NCBI GenBank assembly: GCA_002449915.1
Contig: DJXY01000154.1
Span: 1 to 14,527 of the forward strand
Direction of reading: 5' to 3'
Source: Oribacterium sp. UBA6992
GTDB taxonomy: Bacteria > Bacillota > Clostridia > Lachnospirales > Lachnospiraceae
Length of the DNA stretch: 14,527 nt
Shown here: piece after piece, positions 1 through 7,188 of the stretch
How positions within the stretch are numbered: position 1 is the first letter of the stretch
Layout: each line of letters begins with the position of its first letter
Notes under the pieces: generated by a model
The model's input: the letters and a program-made list of their open reading frames with translations, nothing else
What the model was told of the DNA's origin: nothing
Databases searched by the model: none
Made by a program: the position numbers and the translations under genes

Positions 1-420
1 ATGATGTATAAATTCCGCTCCATGGTGCAGCAGGCGCCGGAAGCAGAGAAAAAAGGCTGGACCACACCGCATGACCCGAGAGTCACCAAGGTCGGCCGCT
101 TTATCCGTAAAACCTCCATCGATGAGGTACCCCAGTTTTTTAATGTGTTAAAGGGAGACATGTCTCTTGTCGGTCCAAGACCGGAGCGCACCCAGTTTGT
201 GGAGATGTTTAAGGAGGAGATCCCCCGCTATATGATTAAACACCAGGTCCGCCCGGGCATGACCGGATGGGCACAGGTCAACGGACTCCGGGGCGATACC
301 TCGATCCATGAGAGGGTCAAGTATGACATCTGGTATATTGAAAACTGGACAATGGGGCTTGACATCCGGATACTGTTTATGACAGTATTTAAAGGATTTG
401 TCAATAAAAACGCTTACTAG
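1..420 (+). CDS. Undecaprenyl-phosphate sugar-1-phosphate transferase, 3' part only
   Basis: This is the C-terminal catalytic part (139 codons visible) of a bacterial sugar transferase (Bac_transf, WcaJ/PglC superfamily). These membrane enzymes transfer a hexose-1-phosphate from a UDP-sugar to undecaprenyl phosphate on the cytoplasmic face, starting repeat-unit synthesis. Visible motifs are KFRSM (residues 4-8 of the visible part), the catalytic Asp-Glu pair in SIDEVPQ (D41-E42), and KGDMSLVGPRPER. The closing NxxxLDIRIL-type segment and the NAY end are typical of full-length C-termini. The gene is cut by the window edge: the ATG at position 1 is an internal codon just before the YKFRSM motif, and the N-terminal membrane domain is missing. 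The LCP gene follows after 53 bases with no terminator, so they are probably co-transcribed. The sugar specificity (Glc, Gal or other) cannot be read from this fragment. Confidence 0.93.
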   Translation: MMYKFRSMVQQAPEAEKKGWTTPHDPRVTKVGRFIRKTSIDEVPQFFNVLKGDMSLVGPRPERTQFVEMFKEEIPRYMIKHQVRPGMTGWAQVNGLRGDTSIHERVKYDIWYIENWTMGLDIRILFMTVFKGFVNKNAY

Positions 421-473
421 GCTTACCGAGATGACAGGCTTATAGCTTATAGATAAGAATCTGAGGGATAGAT

Positions 474-2561
474 ATGGCATTGGACAACGGAAAAGGTGCC
501 CGCAGACCGCATTCGCAGCAGGAATACGATGCGGAAAAAAAGGCACTCGAGGATAAAATTGTAAACGACAGCGGCATGGAGCAGAAAATCTATAAAAATG
601 CTGTCCATGAGGGAGACCGTAACGGGCATAGAGGAAACGATGCCCGGGATCCGCACGACCGGGAGGACACAGACCGGGGACGGGAGATGAGTGCAGATGG
701 ATCCGATCAGGACGCAAGTTCTGTCAGGGCACCTCGACCAGCGATTAAAACCATGAATTCTGCGGAGCAGTCAGAGGATGAGATTGCCTTTGAACGGCGT
801 ATGCAGCGCAATAAAAAGAAGTCGCACCGGGTCCGCCTTGCCGCGATGATTATCGTTGAGGCCTTAACGCTTGCCTGCATCTTTGCGTACAGCTTTGTGC
901 ACCGCTATCTATCAATGACACAGGATGTAAGCTTTGATATCAGCAAGGTTAAAAACGACAACATTGACATCTCCAAAAAACAGACCATGGAGGGCTACTG
1001 GACGGTAGCTGTGTTTGGCGTGGATTCCCGGAACGGCGCTGTCGGCAAGGGCACCAATGCCGATGTACAGCTTATTGTCAATGTCGATATGGGGACCGGT
1101 GACATTAAGATGGTTTCCGTTTACCGTGACACCTATTTAAATCTCGGTGCAGGTACCCGCTTTGCCAAGATCAACGAGGCCTATGCAGACGGCGGTCCGG
1201 AGCAGGCGGTTGCGGCACTGAATAAAAACCTTGATCTCGATATCGAGAATTACATGACCTTTAACTGGAAGGCGGTAGCGGACGGCATTAATATGCTAGG
1301 CGGCGTCGATGTCAACATCACTCATGCCGAGTTTTATTATATGAATGCCTACATCCACGAGACCTGTATCAAGACCGGGATCAGTGACAAAAACCCGGCG
1401 GCAGAGTATATCTCCAAGGAAGGCTACCAGCATCTGGACGGGATCCAGGCAGTGGCGTATGCACGTCTCCGCTATATGGACTCCGACTTTGAGCGTACCA
1501 AGCGGCAGCGGGAGATCATCACGCAGTGCCTTGCCAAGGCTAAAAACGCGGATCTTGCTACACTGACGCGGATCATTGATACGGTACTTCCGCAGGTAGC
1601 GTTTAACATTGACACCTCGGACATCATCGAGCTTGCTAAGGGTGTTGCAAGATATAACATAAAGGATACACAGGGATTTCCACAGAAGCTTAGTACCCAG
1701 ATGATGGGCAAGAAGGGCGACTGTGTCATCCCGCAGACACTTGCCTCCAATGTCACAGACCTGCACGCATTCCTTTTTGGCGATGAAAATTATGACCCGT
1801 CAGATGCGGTTAAGAAGTACAGTCAGAAGATCGCAGATGATTCCGGAACCTATAAAAATGGAGGAGGCGACTCGGACAAATCTGACAGCAGCTCCGGCAA
1901 GTCCTCGACCAAGCAGGAGACCATCTCCAACCGCGAGCAGGAGGACTACGACCTTGAGACCGAGACCGATGCCAGCGGCAAGGTTACAACCAAAAAGAGC
2001 AAGAAGTCTACATCCAGCTATGAGACAGATGCGGACGGAAATATTATCCTGTATTATGATGATAACGGTAAGCCTGTCTATGAAACCAACGCAAGCGGCA
2101 ATAAGGTAAAGGAAACCACAAAGTCGGCTAAGACAACGGATGCGGATGGCGACGTCATCGAAGGCACGGATAAAAACGGAGATAAGATAAAGGAAACGAC
2201 CTCCAAGTCCAATGCCAACGGAAATGAGGCCATTGAGGAGACAGACGCAGACGGAAATATCGTCTCCAAGGGCGAGAAGGAAACGACCAAGGCGGATAAA
2301 ACCACCAAGGAGACCAAAGCCTCAGAGAGCACCGGCGCAACAATCAGCGAGTCACCGACAGGCGGCAAATCCTCGAGCTCTACCAAGACATCCGGCAAAT
2401 CAGATGTCGTGGAGGCTTCAAATGACGCAACCGGTAAATCCGACATCATCGAGGGAGGTCCGTCTGGAAACAGCAGTCCGGGTGCAGGCTCAGGTAATAC
2501 CGCACCTGGCGGTTCCGGAGATGTCGTCGAGGCAAGTGACGTAGGAGCCGGACCAGGGTAA
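474..2561 (+). CDS. LCP (LytR-CpsA-Psr) family cell-wall glycopolymer ligase with long repetitive C-terminal tail
   Basis: LCP proteins move lipid-linked glycopolymers onto peptidoglycan on the outer face of the membrane. The order here is a charged cytoplasmic N-terminus (1-118), one TM helix (about 120-143), and the LCP domain (about 173-355). Family signatures are present: GVDSR (182-186), NAD (195-197), VYRDTY (216-221), the KINEAY segment, LDGIQAVAYARLRY (321-334), and the Arg-rich RTKRQRE (341-347). These cover the Arg/Asp residues that bind the polyprenyl pyrophosphate and metal. After about residue 454 comes a roughly 240-residue Lys/Thr/Ser/Asp/Gly-rich tail with recurring DADGN-like units and a closing SDVVEAS / SDIIEGG / GDVVEAS triplet. 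Typical LCP proteins are about 300-450 residues, so this is long. The start is supported by GAGGG at 463-467, six bases upstream. Context: directly downstream of an initiating sugar transferase, and closed by the terminator at 2665-2694. The tail function is unknown. Confidence 0.93.
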   Translation: MALDNGKGARRPHSQQEYDAEKKALEDKIVNDSGMEQKIYKNAVHEGDRNGHRGNDARDPHDREDTDRGREMSADGSDQDASSVRAPRPAIKTMNSAEQSEDEIAFERRMQRNKKKSHRVRLAAMIIVEALTLACIFAYSFVHRYLSMTQDVSFDISKVKNDNIDISKKQTMEGYWTVAVFGVDSRNGAVGKGTNADVQLIVNVDMGTGDIKMVSVYRDTYLNLGAGTRFAKINEAYADGGPEQAVAALNKNLDLDIENYMTFNWKAVADGINMLGGVDVNITHAEFYYMNAYIHETCIKTGISDKNPAAEYISKEGYQHLDGIQAVAYARLRYMDSDFERTKRQREIITQCLAKAKNADLATLTRIIDTVLPQVAFNIDTSDIIELAKGVARYNIKDTQGFPQKLSTQMMGKKGDCVIPQTLASNVTDLHAFLFGDENYDPSDAVKKYSQKIADDSGTYKNGGGDSDKSDSSSGKSSTKQETISNREQEDYDLETETDASGKVTTKKSKKSTSSYETDADGNIILYYDDNGKPVYETNASGNKVKETTKSAKTTDADGDVIEGTDKNGDKIKETTSKSNANGNEAIEETDADGNIVSKGEKETTKADKTTKETKASESTGATISESPTGGKSSSSTKTSGKSDVVEASNDATGKSDIIEGGPSGNSSPGAGSGNTAPGGSGDVVEASDVGAGPG

Positions 2562-2614
2562 GGAAGATATAAGGGAAGCTCAGTGGAGACTTCCATTGAC
2601 TAAAACTTTAAGCT

Positions 2615-2661
2615 GATCATAGTGATCGCCAGATCTCTGCCGGTAACAGAGCGCTATGATC
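2615..2661 (+). ncRNA. Nested hairpin directly upstream of the terminator (candidate structured RNA)
   Basis: GATCATAG (2615-2622) is perfectly complementary to CTATGATC (2654-2661). Inside it, CTCTG (2635-2639) pairs with CAGAG (2647-2651), leaving a seven-base loop CCGGTAA. Loop-side bases GGTAAC (2642-2647) are also complementary to GTTACC (2678-2683) within the following terminator hairpin, so an alternative pairing that opens the terminator is possible on paper. I recognise no known riboswitch class. It may simply be 3'-UTR structure of the LCP transcript. Confidence 0.35.
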
Positions 2662-2664
2662 CGG

Positions 2665-2694
2665 GAGGCGGGTACAGGTTACCCGCCTCTTTTT
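2665..2694 (+). terminator. Rho-independent terminator after the LCP gene
   Basis: A perfect 9-bp GC-rich stem, GAGGCGGGT (2665-2673) with ACCCGCCTC (2681-2689), has a seven-base loop and is followed by five Ts (2690-2694). It lies about 100 bases after the LCP stop codon and ends that transcription unit. Confidence 0.92.
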
Positions 2695-2795
2695 AAAACT
2701 TGAATTTTGAAATTGGTATTTTGAAGCTTGCGTTTTTTTAAGACAATATTTATGCTGTTTTAAAGGCGTGTTTAAATACTATTAAGATGCTGAAA

Positions 2796-2828
2796 CAAAA
2801 TCAGAACAAAATCAGATCAAAATCAGAA
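2796..2828 (+). repeat. Three tandem 11-bp direct repeats upstream of the polymerase gene
   Basis: The unit CAAAATCAGA(A/T) occurs three times head-to-tail at 2796-2806, 2807-2817 and 2818-2828, with one base changed (the last base of unit 2). The 11-bp spacing is about one helical turn. Tandem sites of this period are typical of OmpR/PhoB-class response regulators, but no regulator is identified here. The array ends 8 bases before the SD (AAGGA, 2837-2841) of the next gene, so it may be transcribed leader. A candidate -10, TACTAT (2777-2782), lies just upstream with no convincing -35. Confidence 0.7.
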
Positions 2829-2850
2829 TTTGAAATAAGGATGAATGCAC

Positions 2851-4539
2851 ATGGAAACAACTGTTAAATCAACGAAACCCAAAACAGATGACGGGCTTGG
2901 AAATGGGACACCCTTTCAGAACTTCGCAAGTCATATCATGGATATCTATGTGCTTGTGATGCTCTGCGTTTTTCCGCTTTACACGCATGATGGATATTAC
3001 GATATCTTAAAAAGCCGCTTTGACTTTTTCTGGAGAGCCACCTGCATCACAGCAGTAATCCTGCTGATTGCCGGAGTATTTTATTTTATCTCTGGTAGAA
3101 AAGGAACGCATAAAGTGGAAAAGGGCGGAATCCTGCAGCAACTTAACCCTGCAAGTCTCTGGAAAAAACTGTCCGTACCGGATCGTTTCCTGCTTCTGCT
3201 GATTTTTATTTACTTTATTTCCTTTGCATTGTCCGGATATCCGTATGAGACCTGGTGGGGGAACCTGGGCAGATATCAGGGCCTTTTAAACATGCTTATG
3301 ATCGGGCTTCTGTATTTTATGATTACCAGGTTTTATCACTATAAAGCCCGCCATATCAAAGCATTTCAGATGATCGGTCTCCTGATGTGTCTCTGGGGTA
3401 TTACTGACTTCTTTAAAATGGATATTTTCGGCTTTTTTGCAGATGTTACAGATGTAAGTTATATGGAACGCTTCGCCTCCAGCATCGGAAATATCAACAT
3501 GTATACGACAGCAACCGCTATGCTTCTCGCACTGTCTACAACAATGTTTATCCTGGAAAAGGGTAAGGTTCGTCTGGCAGTAGACTTTGTGTGCATGGTT
3601 GCGGCAGCGTTTGCCTCAATCATGGGACTAAGTGATAACTTTATGCTGTCTATCGTCGCCCTATATGGCACGCTGCCGTTTTTTACATGGAGATCCGGAC
3701 ATGAACTTGTAAAATATTTTATTTCTGTGACAGTGTTGATTGCGGCAGCCAAGATCTCCGCGATTTTGTCAATGACAGCAGGAATTACGACCATTGCCAA
3801 TATTTACAACATGGGACTTATTATGAAGCTTGGAATGTATCCATGGTTCTCACTTGTGCTCATGGGATGCGTTGCCGTTACTCTCGGAATCGCGATCGCC
3901 ATAACTCTGCGGAAGAGCTGGGATGCACCGCTGCCCAAGTGGATAAGAAAGATCTGGGCAGGTTTATGCGTCGTTGCCTTAAGCATTGTAATCTTAGCAT
4001 TTTTGGATGCGAATGTTGCCGGTCATCAGGCAAGCTGGGAGAAGCTGGGACTCTCTAACGCAATAGTATTTAATGATGCATGGGGTACGGGTAGAGGACT
4101 CAACTGGCGCATGGCTATGGACTATTTTGTGCACAGGATGCCGCTGCTAAAGAAGCTGTTCGGCTATGGTCCGGACAGCTACTATATGATCGCCATGGAT
4201 AATTTTTTTGATAAAATGGCAGCTGCAGGCTATGGCATGTTTGACGCAGCCCACAATGAGTATCTGAATTACCTTATCACGGTCGGTATCGCAGGACTTG
4301 TAGTGTATTTACTGTTTATGATCTCGATGATCTGTGCAATGGTACGATTCCTGCGCCAAAATACCGGGGATATCGAGGAAAGAGAACTTGCGCCTGAAAT
4401 CATTTATGTCACTGCCGCCATCATGGTTATCATCACGTATATGGCACAGGCGTTTATAAATATCGCAGTACCTATCGTAGCACCGTTGCTGTATATCATG
4501 TTCAGTATCGGGATGGCTGTGAGCCAGAAAAAGAGATAG
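2851..4539 (+). CDS. O-antigen ligase/polymerase-type (Wzy/WaaL) multi-pass membrane protein
   Basis: This is a hydrophobic protein with roughly 12 predicted TM segments and the signature region of the O-antigen ligase/polymerase fold. In order it shows SIGNINMYTT (about 211-220), then near the C-terminus GTGRGLNWR (412-420), FGYGPDSYY (437-445) and HNEYLNYLITVGIAGL (468-483), followed by closing TM helices. Such proteins join undecaprenyl-linked repeat units into a polymer, or ligate glycans, on the outer membrane face. The locus favours the polymerase role, but sequence alone does not separate Wzy from ligases. Start choice: two in-frame ATGs exist at 2845 and 2851. The SD AAGGA (2837-2841) is 3 bases from the first and 9 from the second, so I prefer 2851 (562 aa). 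The 2845 start adds only Met-His. The gene stands between a terminator upstream and a 343-base gap downstream, so it may be monocistronic. Confidence 0.9.
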   Translation: METTVKSTKPKTDDGLGNGTPFQNFASHIMDIYVLVMLCVFPLYTHDGYYDILKSRFDFFWRATCITAVILLIAGVFYFISGRKGTHKVEKGGILQQLNPASLWKKLSVPDRFLLLLIFIYFISFALSGYPYETWWGNLGRYQGLLNMLMIGLLYFMITRFYHYKARHIKAFQMIGLLMCLWGITDFFKMDIFGFFADVTDVSYMERFASSIGNINMYTTATAMLLALSTTMFILEKGKVRLAVDFVCMVAAAFASIMGLSDNFMLSIVALYGTLPFFTWRSGHELVKYFISVTVLIAAAKISAILSMTAGITTIANIYNMGLIMKLGMYPWFSLVLMGCVAVTLGIAIAITLRKSWDAPLPKWIRKIWAGLCVVALSIVILAFLDANVAGHQASWEKLGLSNAIVFNDAWGTGRGLNWRMAMDYFVHRMPLLKKLFGYGPDSYYMIAMDNFFDKMAAAGYGMFDAAHNEYLNYLITVGIAGLVVYLLFMISMICAMVRFLRQNTGDIEERELAPEIIYVTAAIMVIITYMAQAFINIAVPIVAPLLYIMFSIGMAVSQKKR

Positions 4540-4822
4540 ATCATGACAGGATAAGAATTCTGGAGGATAAATGCCAAATCGGCATTGGACAATTGTTTAT
4601 GAAAAAGTCTACAAAGGGACTTGATTTTTACTGCTAATCGGCTATAATTCAAGGTAATTCTTATGGATTTCTTAATTTTGTCCTTAAGAATTACGTAATA
4701 ATTTGTCCGGACTTTGTTATGTACAATTGGTGCCGAGCAGGTTATTATATAACACGTAGCGAAGCGATATACTTGTTCCGTACATTCACTGCATACGATT
4801 CAGAGCAAAACATCAAAAAAGC
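4540..4822. other. Intergenic region with hairpins, no gene seen
   Basis: No convincing coding sequence lies between the polymerase gene and the promoter of the wall-binding-repeat gene. A small hairpin AATGCC (4570-4575) / GGCATT (4581-4586) follows the polymerase stop but has no T-tract, so it is a poor terminator candidate. The strongest structure is the imperfect palindrome at 4654-4694. A short palindrome GTTAT-TAT-ATAAC sits at 4741-4753. The length suggests an extended regulatory region for the downstream surface protein. Confidence 0.6.
4654..4694. repeat. 41-bp imperfect palindrome
   Basis: GTAATTCTTA (4654-4663) is perfectly inverted as TAAGAATTAC (4685-4694). After one mismatch, GGA (4665-4667) pairs with TCC (4681-4683). 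The loop is 13 bases. No T-run follows, so it is not a typical terminator. It lies about 130 bp upstream of the -35 of the wall-binding-repeat gene and could be an operator or an RNA structure at the end of the polymerase transcript. A partial copy of one arm, ATAAGAATT, occurs at 4551-4559. Confidence 0.5.
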
Positions 4823-4851
4823 TTGAATATTGTGTTGGTGGAGAGTATAAT
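4823..4851 (+). promoter_or_regulatory. SigA-type promoter of the Asp-rich wall-binding-repeat gene
   Basis: A -35 box TTGAAT (4823-4828) and a perfect -10 box TATAAT (4846-4851) are separated by 17 bp. Transcription would start near 4858, giving a leader of about 52 bases. The leader includes a small inverted repeat GGATTT (4865-4870) / AAATCC (4877-4882) before the SD. Confidence 0.85.
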
Positions 4852-4909
4852 CGCAACGTAACTTGGATTTTATAAGAAATCCATGAATCAAAAAAGGAGT
4901 GCATTTATT

Positions 4910-6544
4910 ATGAGAAAGCAGACAAAATTAGTTGCAGCTCTTTCTGCAACAGCTTTACTCGCTCTCGGGGCATCCGCTGTAGTATTCGCTGCAGGCTGGG
5001 ATAACTCCACTGGAGCATGGCAGTACCTCGATTCCGAGGGAAATGCTATTACTGATGCTTGGCGTAAGTCCGGCGACTACTGGTTCTATCTTGACGATGA
5101 TGGAAACATGGCAACCGATGAGCTGATCCAGGATGATGATGATTATTACTATGTAAACGCTGATGGCGCTATGGTAACAAATCAGTGGGTTGCTCTTGAT
5201 GCTGATGATTCCAGCAGCGACAACGGCGATGCTGAGTACAGATGGTTCTACTTCGGATCTGATGGTAAGGCTTACAGAGATAAGGGAAGCAATTCTGAGC
5301 TGACTGTTTCTGATCTTAAGACCATCAATGGCAAGAAGTATGCATTTGATGCTGACGGCAAGATGCTTTACGGTTTCGTAGATGCTGATGGCCTTTCCAT
5401 CTATACTGCTGATGATGAGGATTGGACAGATGCTGAGTACTATTTCGGCGGCTGGAATGATGGCTCTGCTCAGACTGGTTGGGTACAGCTCACTGTAAAT
5501 ACTGATGGTATTTCCAGCGATGATGATGACGATAAGGATGATAACGATACTTACTGGTTCTATATGAACAGCAACGGTAAGATCCAGAAGAATAAGAAAA
5601 AGACCATCAATGGTGCTACTTACTACTTCGATACTTATGGCCGCATGATTGATGACTGGTCCACAGCGTCTAAGGATTACACTGGAGAAGTTTCCACTTC
5701 ATCTGACATTGTATATACTAACGGTGATGGTGCAACTCGTAAGAATCAGTGGATCTGGGCGGTTCCAGATAAGAACTACGATGAAGGTGATTACAACGAT
5801 GATGAGTACTCATGGTGGTGGGCTCAGTCTTCTGGAAAGCTGTTTACTAACGGCGTAAAGAAGGTTAAGGGCAAGACCTATGCATTTGATGGCAAGGGCC
5901 GTATGCTTACCGGCATCGTTGTAGAAGATACTAATAATTCTGAGACAAAGTACTCCATGAAGCAGAAGGGCGGCTATGATGGAGATGACTGGACAGATCT
6001 TGAGGGCGATGATTTCGCTAAGAAAGATCTCGATGGCAAGAAGGTTTACTACTTCTCTAACGATGAGGAGCATGATGGATCTCGTAAGACTGGCTATCAG
6101 AATGTAGAGTTCGATGATGACACTTATCAGATGTACTTCAAGTCCAACGGTGAGGCTGAGAAGGGATATGTATCCAAGATCAAGAAGTACTGCGCTAATG
6201 GTGTTGTTCTGAAGGCTGATTCAGATACTTCTAACTATGGTGTGATTGAGGATGCTGATGGTAAGCATGATTCAACCGGCAAGACTGTTCTTTACTATGG
6301 TGACGATCTTGATGCCTCCGAGATCAAGAATGGTAACTATGTTCTTGTAAATACTGCTGGTACTATCCAGAAGAATGCTAAGAACAAGAAGGACAGCAAT
6401 GATGTTTACTACTACACTAACAAAGATGGTGTTGTAACCTATGCTGGTGACAAGCTCTTTACTGGTAAGAAGAATGATTCTGATTACAAAGAGGTAGGTG
6501 CAGTTGTAGCTGGTAGCGACACTGTTTACTATGTAGAGAAGTAA
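4910..6544 (+). CDS. Secreted Asp-rich protein made of choline-binding-type cell-wall repeats
   Basis: The protein is 544 aa with a Sec signal peptide (MRKQTKL, hydrophobic core, likely cleavage after VFA at residue 27). The rest consists of wall-binding repeats of the aromatic-Gly type (CW_binding/choline-binding family). Examples are WQYLDSEGNA, YWFYLDDDGNM, YYYVNADGAM, KYAFDADGKML (143-153), TYYFDTYGRM (237-246), TYAFDGKGRML (323-333) and YYYTNKDGVV. No catalytic domain is visible. By my count about 80 residues are Asp, including runs at 75-78 and 204-208. Such repeats bind choline-decorated teichoic acid or glucan-type polymers in characterised proteins; the ligand here is unknown. Start: ATG 4910 is chosen over 4883 because GGAG (4896-4899) lies 10 bases before it and the signal peptide begins there. 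Codon use is strongly biased (GAT, mostly AAG, GGT/GGC) unlike the neighbours, suggesting high expression. It has its own promoter and terminator. Confidence 0.9.
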   Translation: MRKQTKLVAALSATALLALGASAVVFAAGWDNSTGAWQYLDSEGNAITDAWRKSGDYWFYLDDDGNMATDELIQDDDDYYYVNADGAMVTNQWVALDADDSSSDNGDAEYRWFYFGSDGKAYRDKGSNSELTVSDLKTINGKKYAFDADGKMLYGFVDADGLSIYTADDEDWTDAEYYFGGWNDGSAQTGWVQLTVNTDGISSDDDDDKDDNDTYWFYMNSNGKIQKNKKKTINGATYYFDTYGRMIDDWSTASKDYTGEVSTSSDIVYTNGDGATRKNQWIWAVPDKNYDEGDYNDDEYSWWWAQSSGKLFTNGVKKVKGKTYAFDGKGRMLTGIVVEDTNNSETKYSMKQKGGYDGDDWTDLEGDDFAKKDLDGKKVYYFSNDEEHDGSRKTGYQNVEFDDDTYQMYFKSNGEAEKGYVSKIKKYCANGVVLKADSDTSNYGVIEDADGKHDSTGKTVLYYGDDLDASEIKNGNYVLVNTAGTIQKNAKNKKDSNDVYYYTNKDGVVTYAGDKLFTGKKNDSDYKEVGAVVAGSDTVYYVEK

Positions 6545-6566
6545 TCTTAGTGATTGCCTTTTAAAA

Positions 6567-6599
6567 GGGAGAGGGAAGTGATTCCCGCTCCCTTTTTTT
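6567..6599 (+). terminator. Rho-independent terminator after the wall-binding-repeat gene
   Basis: GGGAGAGGGAA (6567-6577) pairs with TTCCCGCTCCC (6582-6592) with one internal mismatch and a GTGA tetraloop. Seven Ts follow (6593-6599). The lipoprotein ATG is only 12 bases past the last T, so expression of that gene depends on read-through or on a start inside this element. Confidence 0.93.
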
Positions 6600-6611
6600 A
6601 AATTCTAAATC

Positions 6612-7112
6612 ATGAAAAAAATACAATTAATTATTATACTGGCTGTATTTACAAGCCTTTCCGTGACAGCATGCAAGCCGAAATACAATACTGCAATGCA
6701 GGATCCTGTTTCTGTTACGATCGCGGCAGATCAGGTAATAAATATTGATTTTGATCAGATCTCGGACGATGTTATTGAGAATCTTTCTGATGACGCACAG
6801 ACCTATGCATTTGTAAAGGATCTGCAAATCTCCGGCACCAATGATCCAAAGCAGGTCAACATCACAGTAGAGATCATGGATGATGTATCTGATGATGCAA
6901 TCAAACTGTTCATGTCGGATGTGCTGACACAGATTTCACAGGAAGCTTGTGTTCAGGATAGCCGATATACAGAGCCATCAGCAGATGGTTTAGGAAGCTT
7001 CTATGATTCGTATGCAATCCATTATGAAATTAAACAAGGAGATGCAGACTACGAAAATCAGACCATATCTGCTGGTGAGAGCATTCCGTTTGGAACGGTT
7101 GTTTCGGAATAA
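6612..7112 (+). CDS. Small lipoprotein of unknown function
   Basis: The protein is 166 aa. It has a short lipoprotein signal peptide (MKKIQLIIILAVFTSLS) and a lipobox VTAC with the lipidated Cys at residue 21, so the mature protein should be anchored to the outer face of the membrane. The mature part is acidic with repeated SDD/DDV segments (for example ISDDVIENLSDDAQ and DDVSDDAIKLF) and alternates short predicted strands with a helix. I recognise no family. The start is fixed by the lipobox, yet no Shine-Dalgarno sequence is visible: the 12 bases before the ATG are AT-rich and directly follow the T-tract of a strong terminator. A weak -10-like TTAAAT (6598-6603) would give a nearly leaderless transcript. 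The position suggests a partner of the upstream repeat protein, but that is inference. Confidence 0.8.
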   Translation: MKKIQLIIILAVFTSLSVTACKPKYNTAMQDPVSVTIAADQVINIDFDQISDDVIENLSDDAQTYAFVKDLQISGTNDPKQVNITVEIMDDVSDDAIKLFMSDVLTQISQEACVQDSRYTEPSADGLGSFYDSYAIHYEIKQGDADYENQTISAGESIPFGTVVSE

Positions 7113-7126
7113 CAACGTTTATTAGT

Positions 7127-7188
7127 AAAAGCTGTGCATTTAAGGTGATCACTTATTTGATTTAAGATTTAAATGCATAGCTTTTTTT
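7127..7188 (+). terminator. Terminator with 17-bp stem after the lipoprotein gene
   Basis: AAAAGCTGTGCATTTAA (7127-7143) pairs with TTAAATGCATAGCTTTT (7169-7185) with one G-U pair. The T-run extends to 7188. The 25-base loop contains the palindrome GTGATCAC (7145-7152). The A-run on the left arm mirrors the T-run, so it could also act on the opposite strand. Confidence 0.85.

Noticed and set aside
2078..2596. Long minus-strand open frame opposite the LCP tail
   Set aside because: It is a shadow of the repetitive, low-complexity plus-strand tail. The LCP frame has an SD, a TM segment and family motifs, and the antisense frame has none.
4883..4909. Upstream ATG at 4883 as the start of the repeat protein
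   Set aside because: It lacks an SD and would put charged residues before the signal peptide. The AGGAG at 4895-4899 serves the ATG at 4910.
5520..5560. GAT-rich stretch as a DNA microsatellite
   Set aside because: The repeats encode Asp runs in frame within a well-supported protein and are mixed with GAC and other codons.
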